Of a DNA stretch of 64,000 nucleotides, positions 1 through 8,053 are shown piece after piece. Source of the DNA: Conexibacter woesei Iso977N (GTDB lineage Bacteria > Actinomycetota > Thermoleophilia > Solirubrobacterales > Solirubrobacteraceae); NCBI RefSeq assembly GCF_000424625.1, contig NZ_AUKG01000001.1:1116001-1180000 (forward strand). The letters are read 5' to 3'. The notes under the pieces are model-generated. The model was not told the DNA's origin and did not search any database. It was given only the letters and a program-made list of their open reading frames with translations. A program made the position numbers and the translations under genes. Numbering within the stretch: position 1 is the first letter of the stretch; each line of letters begins with the position of its first letter.

Positions 1-293
1 TCAACTTCGGCCCCGCCGAGACCGACGCGCGGCCCGTGCAGTGGATCGTCGACCGCATCGGCGAGCGCTGGCCGGACGCGCTGGACTTCCAGGTCGACCC
101 CGGCCCGCACCCGCACGAGGCGACGTGGCTGAAGCTCGACTCCGCGCGCGCCGCGGCGCGCCTGGGCTGGCGCCCGACGTGGGCGCTGGATCAGACGCTC
201 GACGCGATCGTCGACTGGTACGCGTCCTACCGCGCGGGCGAGGACGTCCGCGCGACGACGCTCGGGCAGATCCGCGGCTTCGCGGGCGCATGA
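1..293 (+). CDS. rfbG: CDP-glucose 4,6-dehydratase, C-terminal fragment
   Basis: Only the last ~96 residues lie in the window; the frame is open from base 3 and ends at TGA 291-293. The enzyme is an extended short-chain dehydrogenase (NAD-dependent epimerase/dehydratase family) that converts CDP-D-glucose to CDP-4-keto-6-deoxyglucose for deoxysugar synthesis in the cytoplasm. The fragment opens with NFGP followed by DARPVQW, the substrate-side motif typical of RfbG-type dehydratases, and has the late GWRPTW and DAIVDWY segments of the family. The stop overlaps the ATG of the HAD gene (ATGA), so the two are probably translationally coupled. A related sugar-nucleotide dehydratase is possible because the Rossmann half is missing. 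Confidence 0.75.
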   Translation, partial: NFGPAETDARPVQWIVDRIGERWPDALDFQVDPGPHPHEATWLKLDSARAAARLGWRPTWALDQTLDAIVDWYASYRAGEDVRATTLGQIRGFAGA

Positions 294-958
294 GCGCCGC
301 GGTCCTCTTCGACCTCGACGGCTGCCTCGTCGACTCGCGCCGCGGGATCACGACGTCGCTGCGCCACGCGCTGGCGGCGGCGGGCCTGCCCGACCGCGAC
401 CCCGCCGACCTGGAGCGCTTCATCGGGCCGCCGATGTCGCACACGATGCAGGAGCTGACCGGCGCCGTCGCCGGGACGGCGGAGAACGACGCGCTGGTCG
501 CCGGCTACCGCGCCCACTACGCGCAGACGCTGGTCGCCGGCACCGAGGTCTTCGCCGGGATCCCGGAGGCGCTCGCCGACCTGCGCGCGGCCGGCCACCC
601 GCTGGCCGTCGCGACGTCCAAGCCGCTGCCGTTCGCGCGGCAGCTGCTCGACGAGCTCGGGCTCGGCCCGGCGTTCGGGCACGTCGCCGCCGCGCCGCTG
701 TCCTCGCACGAGCCGTCCAAGGCCGAGCTGGTCGCCGAGGCGCTGGCGGCGCTGGGCACCGAGCGCGGCGTGATGGTCGGCGACCGGCGCTTCGACGTCG
801 AGGGCGGCCTCGCCAACGGGGCTGCGACGATCGGCGTGCTCTGGGGCTTCGGCTCGCGCGAGGAGCTGGAGGCGGCGGGCGCGAGCGCGCTGGCGGCCGC
901 GCCGGCCGAGCTTCCGGGGCTCGTCGCCGCGCTGCTGGACGACGCGCAAGCGGGATAG
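290..958 (+). CDS. HAD-family phosphatase (phosphoglycolate phosphatase-like)
   Basis: 222 residues. All four HAD motifs are visible: DLDGCLVDS with nucleophile Asp8 and Asp10, the Ser110-Lys111 turn in ATSKP, Lys144 in EPSKAEL, and GDRRFD with Asp165 and Asp169. The helical cap lies between motifs I and II, as in the Gph/PGP branch. It should be a cytoplasmic magnesium-dependent phosphomonoesterase. The true substrate cannot be read from sequence; position directly behind rfbG (4-base overlap) suggests a sugar or sugar-nucleotide phosphate, though housekeeping phosphoglycolate cleavage is an alternative. The start is the ATG inside the ATGA junction, which removes a long spurious upstream extension. 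Confidence 0.85.
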   Translation: MSAAVLFDLDGCLVDSRRGITTSLRHALAAAGLPDRDPADLERFIGPPMSHTMQELTGAVAGTAENDALVAGYRAHYAQTLVAGTEVFAGIPEALADLRAAGHPLAVATSKPLPFARQLLDELGLGPAFGHVAAAPLSSHEPSKAELVAEALAALGTERGVMVGDRRFDVEGGLANGAATIGVLWGFGSREELEAAGASALAAAPAELPGLVAALLDDAQAG

Positions 959-967
959 CCTGTCGGG

Positions 968-1732
968 ATGGCCAAGCCGACCAACGACCCGTTCCCCGAC
1001 ACCGCCCCGCCCGCGAGCACGCTGGCGCTGCAGGCCGTCGCGGCGCGCGCGTTCCGCGCGTCGGCGCTGCTGACCACCAAGGCGGTCAACGTGGGCCGCG
1101 TCGCCGACTACGTCGTCTGGCAGCAGCGGACCTGGAACCGCGTGCCGAAGCTCTTCAGCCGCCGCGAGAAGCTCTGGGCCGCGATGGCCGAGCGGCTCGA
1201 TCCGAAGCGCCCGCTGCTCGTCCTGGAGTTCGGCGTCGCCCACGGCTACGCCACCGCGCAGTGGCTGCAGCTGCTCGGCGCGCGCAGGGACGTCGTCTGG
1301 CACGGCTACGACCGCTTCACCGGCCTGCCGCGCGCGTGGGACGGCCACGAGGCCGGCGCGTTCGACAACGGCGGCGTCGCGCCGGCGATCGACGACCCGC
1401 GCGTGCAGTGGCACGTCGGCGACGTCGAGGACACGCTGCGGCCCGCCGACGTCACCGGCCACGCCGACCACCAGCGGCTGATCCTGTTCGACCTCGACAT
1501 CTACGAGCCGACGGCGTTCGCCTGGAACGTGCTCGGCCCGGCGCTGCAGCCGGGCGACCTCATGTACTTCGACGAGGCGATGGACGCCGACGAGCGCCGC
1601 GTCCTCGACGAGCTCGTGCTGCCGCAGATGACCGTCGAGGCGGTCGGCTCGACGTCGCTGGCGCTCGGGCTGCAGGTCGTCACGCCGGCGCGCGTCCCGG
1701 CCGCCGAGCCCGCGGTCACCGCGGGCGCCTAG
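968..1732 (+). CDS. class I SAM-dependent methyltransferase, TylF/macrocin-like
   Basis: 254 residues, 9 bp after the HAD gene and so probably in the same transcript. A Rossmann SAM-binding stretch is visible near residues 84-100 (LEFGVAHGYATAQWL, the acidic-rich motif I), followed by GYDRFTGLP, the form seen in TylF/macrocin O-methyltransferase-like enzymes. FDLDIYEPT and YFDEAMD later supply acidic metal or substrate residues. The gene sits in a deoxysugar/polysaccharide locus, so O-methylation of a surface sugar is a reasonable inference. The last codon shares the CTAG at 1729-1732 with the stop of the convergent membrane-protein gene. Confidence 0.75.
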   Translation: MAKPTNDPFPDTAPPASTLALQAVAARAFRASALLTTKAVNVGRVADYVVWQQRTWNRVPKLFSRREKLWAAMAERLDPKRPLLVLEFGVAHGYATAQWLQLLGARRDVVWHGYDRFTGLPRAWDGHEAGAFDNGGVAPAIDDPRVQWHVGDVEDTLRPADVTGHADHQRLILFDLDIYEPTAFAWNVLGPALQPGDLMYFDEAMDADERRVLDELVLPQMTVEAVGSTSLALGLQVVTPARVPAAEPAVTAGA

Positions 1733-3894
1733 CCGGCGGCGTCGTCCAGCGCGGCGAGCGCGCTGTCCTCGACCACCGGGTCCAGCAGCGTGACGGGCCT
1801 GACGCCCCTGGTCGTCAGGCCCAGCATGTGCTCGCCCGGCTGGACGGTGAACGCGATGTCGCCCGGGTCGCCGGCGGTCAGCGTCCCGAGCGCCTGGCCG
1901 TCGAGCGTCAGCGCGACGTCGGCGTCCGGCGTGACCGTGAGGCGCACGGTCCGCGCCTGCTGCTGCGGGTTGGTCAGCGTGATCGTCCCGGACCCCTGCA
2001 GCCTGCGCGTGACGCGGCCGTGCGCGTCGTGCGCGGGGCCGGTGATCTGAGCGCCGTAGTCGACGCCCAGCGGCTGCAGCAGCGCGGCCGTCACCGCGGC
2101 CTGTTCGGCCGGCGTGCGCGTCGCCATCAGGCGCCTGCGCAGCGGCCGCAGGTCGGCGAAGACGAGCGTCCCGGTGGCGCTGCGCTGCAGCGGCGCGCCG
2201 GTGATCTGCGCCAGCTCGCGGACCTCACGGGCGCCGGTGCCGGTGTAGCCGACGCGGTCCAGCCAGACGCCGTCGAAGCCGGCCAGCGCCGCGGCGCGCA
2301 GCTGGGTCGCCAGCGGCAGCAGGTCGGCCGCGACCTGGAAGTCGGCGGGCCGGCCCTTCATCGCGCCGTAGGACCAGCGCATCGACGCGGGCGCGTGCAG
2401 CGGCCCGCGGAACGGCTGGTAGTCGCCCATGCCGTTGACCGGCGCGGTCTCCGGGAACTCCATGTAGGGCAGCTGGTAGACCATGCCGCGGTCGCCGATC
2501 GTCTTGTTGATGTTCTTGACGAACGTCGCGTCGCCGTTCCAGGCCCGCTCGAGCTTCGCGTAGTCCGGGCGCGACGCGCTGCCGGTCTGGTCCCACGCGG
2601 CGAAGACGACGACCGCGACCAGCACCGCCGCGTAGGCGCCCGCGCGGTGGCGCAGCCGGCGGCCGATCGCCTCCAGGGCGATCGCCACCGCGACCAGCGC
2701 GCAGAAGACGATCACGACCGAGATCCGGTTCCACGCGCGCAGCGACGGGTTCAGCACGAACGACACGAACGCGCCGCCCGCGCCGGTCGCGCCCAGCAGC
2801 GTCGCGGTCAGCCCGACCAGCGCGGTCGCGCGCAGGCGGCGGTCGGTCAGGAAGCGCCCGGCGACGCCGCCGACCAGCGCGACGCACAGCGACGCGGCGA
2901 GCACGAGCAGGCCGAGCACCGACAGCGTGCCGCCCCACGGGTCGCCCTCGCTGTCGAGCGGGCGGACGCCCCAGTACTCGTCGGCCAGCCGCCGGAACGG
3001 CGCGAAGCGGTGCTCGGGCGCGGGCAGCACCTGCTCGATCAGCGACAGGCCGAACTTCAGCGACTCGTCGGCGTCGCGCTGGCCGGTCAGGTCGTTGGCG
3101 CCGTGCGCGCGGTGGTAGAGGACCGTCGGCAGCAGGTTCAGGATCAGGACGAAGACGATCGCCGCCAGCGCGCCCATCCCGTTGAGCAGCGTGGCGTTCC
3201 TGTCGTCGCGCTCCAGCCGCGTGGCCAGGACCGCGATCGCCAGCAGCACGACGACGAACGCCGCGTAGTAGATCCCGCTGGACGCGATCAGCACGCAGAT
3301 GACGAGCGTCCGCATCGTCGTCGCCGAGCGCCAGCCGCGCTCGAACAGCGGGCGGCGCAGGATCACGCAGACCGCGAGGAAGACGCCGAGCGGGATGACC
3401 GCGTAGTCCGCCAGCAGCAGGTGGCCGTTGAGCCCGCGGAAGAAGTGGAACGGGATGACCGCATAGGCGATCGCGACCGCGCAGGCCGCGCCGCGCTGCA
3501 CGTCCAGCCACCGCAGCGACAGGTACCCGGCGGCCGCCGTCAGCGGGAACGTGATCAGCAGGAACACGTTGTAGATCGCGCCCGGCTGGTCGGTGAAGCG
3601 CGAGACGATCCACGCGATCGCCCAGTGCAGGTTGTCCGGGCCGAGGCTGCCGAAGTCGTAGAGCTGCTGGCCGGCGGGCGCGCCGAGCGAGCCGTTGGTC
3701 CAGATCCAGCCGTGGTCGGCGATCCCCTTGAACCCCATCAGGAGCGACAGCGCGTCCTGGTCGTAGGCCCACGGGACGCTCAGCGACGGCGCGTCCCAGA
3801 GCTGCAGGCCGATCGCGGCGATGACCAGCGAGGCGGCGCACGCCGCGAGCAGCGCCGGTCCCTCACGCACCACCCAGGGCTTGACCGCCCGCAT
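1729..3894 (-). CDS. large polytopic membrane protein, GT-C/YfhO-like
   Basis: 721 residues. About 11-12 hydrophobic helices occupy the first ~440 residues, followed by a ~270-residue soluble C-terminal region. The long first loop with conserved aromatic and Asp residues (VPWAYDQDALS, then GQQLYDFG) is typical of GT-C-fold, lipid-linked-sugar-dependent glycosyltransferases or YfhO-like proteins. It is the last gene of a five-gene minus-strand operon with rfbC only 9 bp upstream. A role in transferring or modifying a sugar on the outer face of the membrane is inferred; no specific reaction can be assigned. Its stop codon overlaps the stop of the convergent methyltransferase in CTAG. Confidence 0.65.
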   Translation of the reverse strand: MRAVKPWVVREGPALLAACAASLVIAAIGLQLWDAPSLSVPWAYDQDALSLLMGFKGIADHGWIWTNGSLGAPAGQQLYDFGSLGPDNLHWAIAWIVSRFTDQPGAIYNVFLLITFPLTAAAGYLSLRWLDVQRGAACAVAIAYAVIPFHFFRGLNGHLLLADYAVIPLGVFLAVCVILRRPLFERGWRSATTMRTLVICVLIASSGIYYAAFVVVLLAIAVLATRLERDDRNATLLNGMGALAAIVFVLILNLLPTVLYHRAHGANDLTGQRDADESLKFGLSLIEQVLPAPEHRFAPFRRLADEYWGVRPLDSEGDPWGGTLSVLGLLVLAASLCVALVGGVAGRFLTDRRLRATALVGLTATLLGATGAGGAFVSFVLNPSLRAWNRISVVIVFCALVAVAIALEAIGRRLRHRAGAYAAVLVAVVVFAAWDQTGSASRPDYAKLERAWNGDATFVKNINKTIGDRGMVYQLPYMEFPETAPVNGMGDYQPFRGPLHAPASMRWSYGAMKGRPADFQVAADLLPLATQLRAAALAGFDGVWLDRVGYTGTGAREVRELAQITGAPLQRSATGTLVFADLRPLRRRLMATRTPAEQAAVTAALLQPLGVDYGAQITGPAHDAHGRVTRRLQGSGTITLTNPQQQARTVRLTVTPDADVALTLDGQALGTLTAGDPGDIAFTVQPGEHMLGLTTRGVRPVTLLDPVVEDSALAALDDAAG

Positions 3895-3903
3895 CGGGTG
3901 GGG

Positions 3904-4470
3904 CTAGGAGTTGCTGTCGTCGTCGAAGGCCAGGTCGCCTTCGACCTCGGCGAGCAGCGGCGCGGTCGCGTCGCGCTCGGAGACGAGGTGCTCGACCTCG
4001 GGCGGCCAGGGGATGGCGACGGCGGGGTCGTCCCACCGGAACCCGCGCTCGACGGCGGGGTCGTAGTAGTTGGAGACCTTGTACATCACGTCGGCGACCT
4101 CGCTGAGCACGCAGAAGCCGTGCGCGAAGCCGACGGGGACGAACAGCTGGTGGCCTTCGACGTCGTCGAGCGTGAACGCCTCGTGCTCGCCGTAGGTCGG
4201 CGAGCCCCTGCGCAGGTCGACGACGACGTCCCAGATCGTGCCGCGCCCGCAGCGGACGAGCTTGGCCTGGCCGGCGCCGAGGCTGAAGTGCATGCCGCGC
4301 ACGACGCCCTGGCCGGAGCGGCTGTGGTTGTCCTGGACGAACGTGGTCGTGACGCCGTTGGCGGCCCACACGTCCTCCCGGTAGCTCTCCACGAAGAACC
4401 CGCGCGCGTCGCCGTGGACGATCGGGGCCAGGTGCACGAGGCCGCTGAGCTTGGTGTCGAGGCGCTGCAT
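3904..4470 (-). CDS. rfbC: dTDP-4-dehydrorhamnose 3,5-epimerase family protein
   Basis: 188 residues, the full length of the RmlC cupin family. The signature FVQDNHSRS then GVVRGMHF gives the catalytic base His61; Lys70, His117 (FAHGF) and the catalytic Tyr130 (MYKVSNYYDP) are all in place, so the enzyme looks active. It should epimerise C3 and C5 of a nucleotide 4-keto-6-deoxyhexose, normally dTDP-4-keto-6-deoxyglucose on the way to dTDP-L-rhamnose. No rmlA, rmlB or rmlD lies in the window, so the substrate could come from elsewhere or from the CDP-sugar branch at the window start. ATG 4470-4468 overlaps the previous stop by one base (TGATG). Confidence 0.88.
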   Translation of the reverse strand: MQRLDTKLSGLVHLAPIVHGDARGFFVESYREDVWAANGVTTTFVQDNHSRSGQGVVRGMHFSLGAGQAKLVRCGRGTIWDVVVDLRRGSPTYGEHEAFTLDDVEGHQLFVPVGFAHGFCVLSEVADVMYKVSNYYDPAVERGFRWDDPAVAIPWPPEVEHLVSERDATAPLLAEVEGDLAFDDDSNS

Positions 4471-5771
4471 CAGGCGGGAGAGTAACCCGGCTCCGTCGCC
4501 GCAGCGGCAGCGGGCGCAGGCTCGGCCGTCTCCTCGCGGGTCCGGAACGCGCTGACGACGACCAGGACGACGAGCAGCGTCATCAGCAGCGGGTCGAGGA
4601 CGACGATGTCGCTGACCGAGCCGCCGAGCCGAAAGAAGAAGTAGGCCTTGGGGATCATCAGCAGCGCGAACAGCAACATGTAGACCCAGCGGAACGGGTC
4701 GCGCGAGCCGTCGCGCAGGAACAGGCCGATCGGGATGACCAGGTGCAGCAGCTTGTAGCCGCCGGAGACGGTCGGCAGCAGGTTCAGCAGGCACACCAGC
4801 AACGTCATCTGCTGCCAGAGCGCGAGCCTGCGCCGCCACAGCACCCAGACCGAGCCGGCGAGGATGACGACCGTCGCGGCCTCGTAGTACGGGATCGCCG
4901 ACCTCACGGTCGCCGCGTCGCCGCCGAGCACGTCGACGAGCAGGAGCTTCAACGGGCCGAAGAGGCTGCACCCGTAGGCCAGGCCCGCGTCGCCGATCAC
5001 GTAGGTGTCGTTGTAGAACGTCAGCCGCGCGTGCAGCAGGTTCCACGTGTGGACGACGTCGAAGTTGTAGTAGATGCTGCCCAGCACCGTGAGCAGGCCG
5101 GCGGAGACGATGCACAACGCCAGCGCCCGCCACTGGCGGCCGACCAGCAGCGGCGCCGCGAAGATGATCGGGTAGCCCTTCATCGCGGTCATCGCGCCGA
5201 TGGCGAGCGCCGCGACGACCCAGCGGTCGGTCTGCCAGGCCCATGCGAGCGCGACCAGCAGCACCGTGATCACGAGCTCGATGTTGCCGCGGTCCAGCGA
5301 GATCAGGAACGGGTAGGTCGCGAACGTCAGCGCGAACACCGCCGCGATCCGGTCGATCGGCGGGAGGAAGCTCAGCTGGCGCGCCAGGAACCCGCCGATG
5401 GCGACGGCGGCCAGGCCGACCCACAGCACGATCGAGCCCTGGTAGCCGGCCCACACGAACGGCTCCATCACGATGTAGCTGAACGGCGGGTAGACCGCGT
5501 ACGGGTAGTTCAGCGGGTCGTGGGCCTGGAGCGGCTTGAAGAAGTCGTAGAGGTCGCCGAAGTGCGAGCCAGGGACGAACAGGAACGTGTTCTTCGGGAA
5601 GGGCAGGCCCTGGTAGTAGGCCTCGCGGTACATCCAGGCGCCGGCGACGAAGAGGCCGATCAGCACGGCGTAGGTCATCGCCCGGGTCAGGGTGGCGGCG
5701 TTCTCGGCGTCGGCGACGGGGGCCAGGGTCCGGCGGCGCGGCTGCGGCTCGGCGGTGGATGCGGTGCTCAT
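4470..5771 (-). CDS. GT87-like (DUF2029) membrane glycosyltransferase
   Basis: 433 residues with roughly ten transmembrane helices. The first periplasmic loop carries HFGDLYDFF and the following PYAVYPPFSY segment; this Asp/Tyr-Pro pattern is characteristic of the GT87/DUF2029 polyprenyl-phosphate-mannose-dependent mannosyltransferases of actinobacteria. DRGNIE, in the middle, matches the NxN/DRGN loop of the same family. It probably adds a hexose to a surface glycan or lipoglycan outside the membrane, using lipid-linked sugar. It is tightly coupled to its neighbours: ATGA overlap with the upstream GT2 gene and TGATG overlap with rfbC. Confidence 0.75.
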   Translation of the reverse strand: MSTASTAEPQPRRRTLAPVADAENAATLTRAMTYAVLIGLFVAGAWMYREAYYQGLPFPKNTFLFVPGSHFGDLYDFFKPLQAHDPLNYPYAVYPPFSYIVMEPFVWAGYQGSIVLWVGLAAVAIGGFLARQLSFLPPIDRIAAVFALTFATYPFLISLDRGNIELVITVLLVALAWAWQTDRWVVAALAIGAMTAMKGYPIIFAAPLLVGRQWRALALCIVSAGLLTVLGSIYYNFDVVHTWNLLHARLTFYNDTYVIGDAGLAYGCSLFGPLKLLLVDVLGGDAATVRSAIPYYEAATVVILAGSVWVLWRRRLALWQQMTLLVCLLNLLPTVSGGYKLLHLVIPIGLFLRDGSRDPFRWVYMLLFALLMIPKAYFFFRLGGSVSDIVVLDPLLMTLLVVLVVVSAFRTREETAEPAPAAAAATEPGYSPA

Positions 5772-6748
5772 AGTGGAGTTCGGTCGGGGGCAGAGGACGG
5801 GTGGCGCGTCGAGCCATGGTCCTGGTGCTCGAGGTCGGAGAGCGACAGGCCGCGCGACTGCGAGTAGACAGCGAACAGGACGACGAAGTTGCCCAGCGCC
5901 AGCAGCGACGAGATGCCGAGGCCGAGCAGGGCCGTCGTGGCCCAGCCCGGCGTCGCGTACGACGTGAACAGCTTGTTGGCGACGACCGCGATGCCGAGGA
6001 CAGTGCACACGCCGATGACGACCGAGAACGCGATCATCGCGCGGATCGCGATCCGGTCCAAGTAGGGCATCAACATGCTCACGCCGTGGCGCACGAGCTT
6101 GGAGAAGCTCATCCGCGACTGCCCTGCGTAGCGCGTGGAGCGATCGCACTCGACCGCGCGGGTGTCGAGCTGGAGGCTGGTCAGCGTCGACGAGTAGCAG
6201 AGGTCGAAGTTCGGGTGGGCGAGCACGCGGCGTGCGAACCAGCCGTGGTAGGCGGCGAAGTTGCCGGAGCGGACGACCGTGCCGGTCGCGATCTTGAAGC
6301 CCGCGCGGAAGAGCCTGTAGAAGAGGCGGAAGGTGTGGGACTCCGACCGCTGCGAGCGCAGCGCGAGCACGAGCGTGCGGTCCGACTGCGCGGCGATGAG
6401 CTCGATCAGCAGGCGTGGCACGTCGGAGGGCGCGTCCTCGCCGTCGGCGTCCATCGTCACGACGAGGTCCTCGTCGTCCATGTCGCCCGCGACCGTGCGC
6501 AGCGCGTAGACGATCGCGCGCTGGTGTCCGAGGTTGAACGGCGGCTCGATGATCCGGACGTCGTCGAGCTGGTCGACCTGCTCCATCTCGGGATCCAGGC
6601 CGCCGGTGTCGTCGGCGACGACGAACTGCACGGTCAGCGGCGGCAGCGCCGGCTCTTCCTGGATCGCGCGCAGGACATGCTCGCGGAGCATCAGGAAGCT
6701 GGGCACGTCCAGGTAGACGGGCGTGACGATCCACAGGCGAAGGCTCAT
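5768..6748 (-). CDS. GT2 glycosyltransferase with C-terminal membrane helices
   Basis: 326 residues. The GT-A nucleotide-sugar domain covers about residues 1-220, with the opening LWIVTPVYLD, NLGHQRAIVYAL and the metal-binding TMDADGED. Two hydrophobic helices follow (about 235-300). This arrangement is that of DPM-synthase/GtrB-like enzymes, which charge polyprenyl phosphate with a sugar on the cytoplasmic face. The upstream neighbour gtrA (ATGA overlap) encodes the usual partner of such enzymes, and the downstream GT87-like protein would consume the lipid-linked sugar. The three-step logic is strong, but the sugar is unknown. Confidence 0.85.
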   Translation of the reverse strand: MSLRLWIVTPVYLDVPSFLMLREHVLRAIQEEPALPPLTVQFVVADDTGGLDPEMEQVDQLDDVRIIEPPFNLGHQRAIVYALRTVAGDMDDEDLVVTMDADGEDAPSDVPRLLIELIAAQSDRTLVLALRSQRSESHTFRLFYRLFRAGFKIATGTVVRSGNFAAYHGWFARRVLAHPNFDLCYSSTLTSLQLDTRAVECDRSTRYAGQSRMSFSKLVRHGVSMLMPYLDRIAIRAMIAFSVVIGVCTVLGIAVVANKLFTSYATPGWATTALLGLGISSLLALGNFVVLFAVYSQSRGLSLSDLEHQDHGSTRHPSSAPDRTPL

Positions 6749-7191
6749 GGGCGGTGAAGGCGGAACACGAACCTCCGTCCGGCGAGGTAGGTGACGACCG
6801 CGAGGCCGACCGTGAACACCACCTGTGCCGGGAACACCGGGAGGCCCGCGACTTCCACGAGCACCGGCAGGACCGCGAGGTTCGCGATGAGGCCCACAGA
6901 GTAGACGAGGTAGAAGCGCAACAGCTCGTGCACGATCCGCCCGCCGCGCGCGCGGAAGACGATCAGGCGCTGCGTGCAGAAGGCGAACTGCACGCCGAGG
7001 GCCTGAGCGATGACGACCGTCGCCAGGTAGGCGTAGTGGCCGGAGTCGCCGATCAGCGCGTTGAACAGCGCGAAGAAGCCGAGGCCAACGACCGTGTTGA
7101 GCGCACCGACGAGGACGAAGCGGACGCGCTCCGGGGCCATGCCGTGACCGAGCAGCCAGGTGTTGAGCAGGGACGGCCGTGCAGCGTCCAT
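6745..7191 (-). CDS. gtrA: GtrA-family membrane protein
   Basis: 148 residues with four predicted transmembrane helices. The family start RFVLVGALNTVVGLGFFALF and the closing AGRRFVF are hallmarks of GtrA/DPMS-associated small membrane proteins. GtrA proteins are thought to assist translocation of polyprenyl-phosphate sugars or to anchor the GT2 partner. It is the first gene of the five-gene minus-strand surface-polysaccharide operon and overlaps the GT2 gene by ATGA. An alternative ATG at 7221 would add ten residues; neither start has a clear Shine-Dalgarno sequence. The 58-bp gap to the divergent MOSC gene must contain both promoters. Confidence 0.85.
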   Translation of the reverse strand: MDAARPSLLNTWLLGHGMAPERVRFVLVGALNTVVGLGFFALFNALIGDSGHYAYLATVVIAQALGVQFAFCTQRLIVFRARGGRIVHELLRFYLVYSVGLIANLAVLPVLVEVAGLPVFPAQVVFTVGLAVVTYLAGRRFVFRLHRP

Positions 7192-7249
7192 GTGGCTCGG
7201 GGTTTCCACCGCAGGCAGCATAGGCCGTCGGGGTCGTAAGGTGCCTGTC

Positions 7250-8053
7250 GTGTCGTCCCGCCACACCCTGCGCTCGACGCTCGCCGCGTGCATCGCGCAG
7301 GTCGTCGCGGCGCCGGCGTTCGACGTGCCGCTGGACGAGGCGGAGCGGCTGGCGTGGCTGGGCGAGCGGGGGCTGGGGCTGGTGCCGGTGGACGATGTCG
7401 GCTCGTTCGCCTGGGCCGGGTCGTGGGTGGCGTTGCGGCCGTCGCTCGAGGACGGGGAGCCGCGCGCGGTCGTGATGTTCGGGGTCCCCAGCGGGGTGAT
7501 CTGGGATCCCGCGGGGACGCGCGACGAGCTGCTGTCCGGGTGGGTCGTGGCGCCGCTGGAGCTGGCGGCGTGGCCGCCGGTGGCGGTGGCGGAGATCGCT
7601 TCCGGGGTCGTGGAGGACATCGTGATCGCGCCTGCGAAGACCGCGCCGGTGTCGTCGATCTCCTCCGCCTACGCCGAACCCGGGCTCGGCCTGCGCGGCG
7701 ACCGGTACTTCGTGGGCGACGGGACGTTCGCCTCGGGCCGCCCGGGCTCCGCGCTGACGCTGGTCGAGGCGGAGGTGCTGGAGTCGCTCGCCGCTGCGCG
7801 CGGCGCCCCGGTCGACCACCGCCGCAACCTCGTCGTGCGCGGGACCGACCTCAACGCGCTCGTCGGCGTCGACTTCACGGTCGGGGCCGTCAGGTGCCGC
7901 GGCCGCCGGCTGTGCGAGCCCTGCGCGCATCTGGATCGCCTCAACGGCGGCGCGCTGCTGCGGCCCATGGTCCACCGCGGCGGGTTGCGCGCCGACATCC
8001 TCGAACCCGGCGAGATCCACGTCGGCGACCCCCTGATCCCATGCCCCGCCTGA
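7250..8053 (+). CDS. MOSC-domain protein with unassigned N-terminal domain
   Basis: 267 residues. The C-terminal ~150 residues are a MOSC domain (molybdenum cofactor sulfurase C-terminal-like): GLGLRGDRYF, an RRNLVVRG strand and the conserved Cys in LCEPCAHL that binds a persulfide or Mo ligand. The first ~115 residues (Trp-rich, LAWLGERGLGL) match no domain I recognise. GTG at 7250 is preferred because AAGGTG (7238-7243) sits at good Shine-Dalgarno distance. MOSC proteins handle sulfur or molybdenum cofactors; no Mo enzyme is nearby, so the target is open. The 3-prime end overlaps the next gene by 13 bases. Confidence 0.75.
   Translation: MSSRHTLRSTLAACIAQVVAAPAFDVPLDEAERLAWLGERGLGLVPVDDVGSFAWAGSWVALRPSLEDGEPRAVVMFGVPSGVIWDPAGTRDELLSGWVVAPLELAAWPPVAVAEIASGVVEDIVIAPAKTAPVSSISSAYAEPGLGLRGDRYFVGDGTFASGRPGSALTLVEAEVLESLAAARGAPVDHRRNLVVRGTDLNALVGVDFTVGAVRCRGRRLCEPCAHLDRLNGGALLRPMVHRGGLRADILEPGEIHVGDPLIPCPA

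Noticed and set aside
1261-4485. A 1,074-codon plus-strand frame spanning the methyltransferase, GT-C-like gene and rfbC
   Set aside because: It crosses three genes with clear family motifs on other frames and translates to Arg-rich noise.
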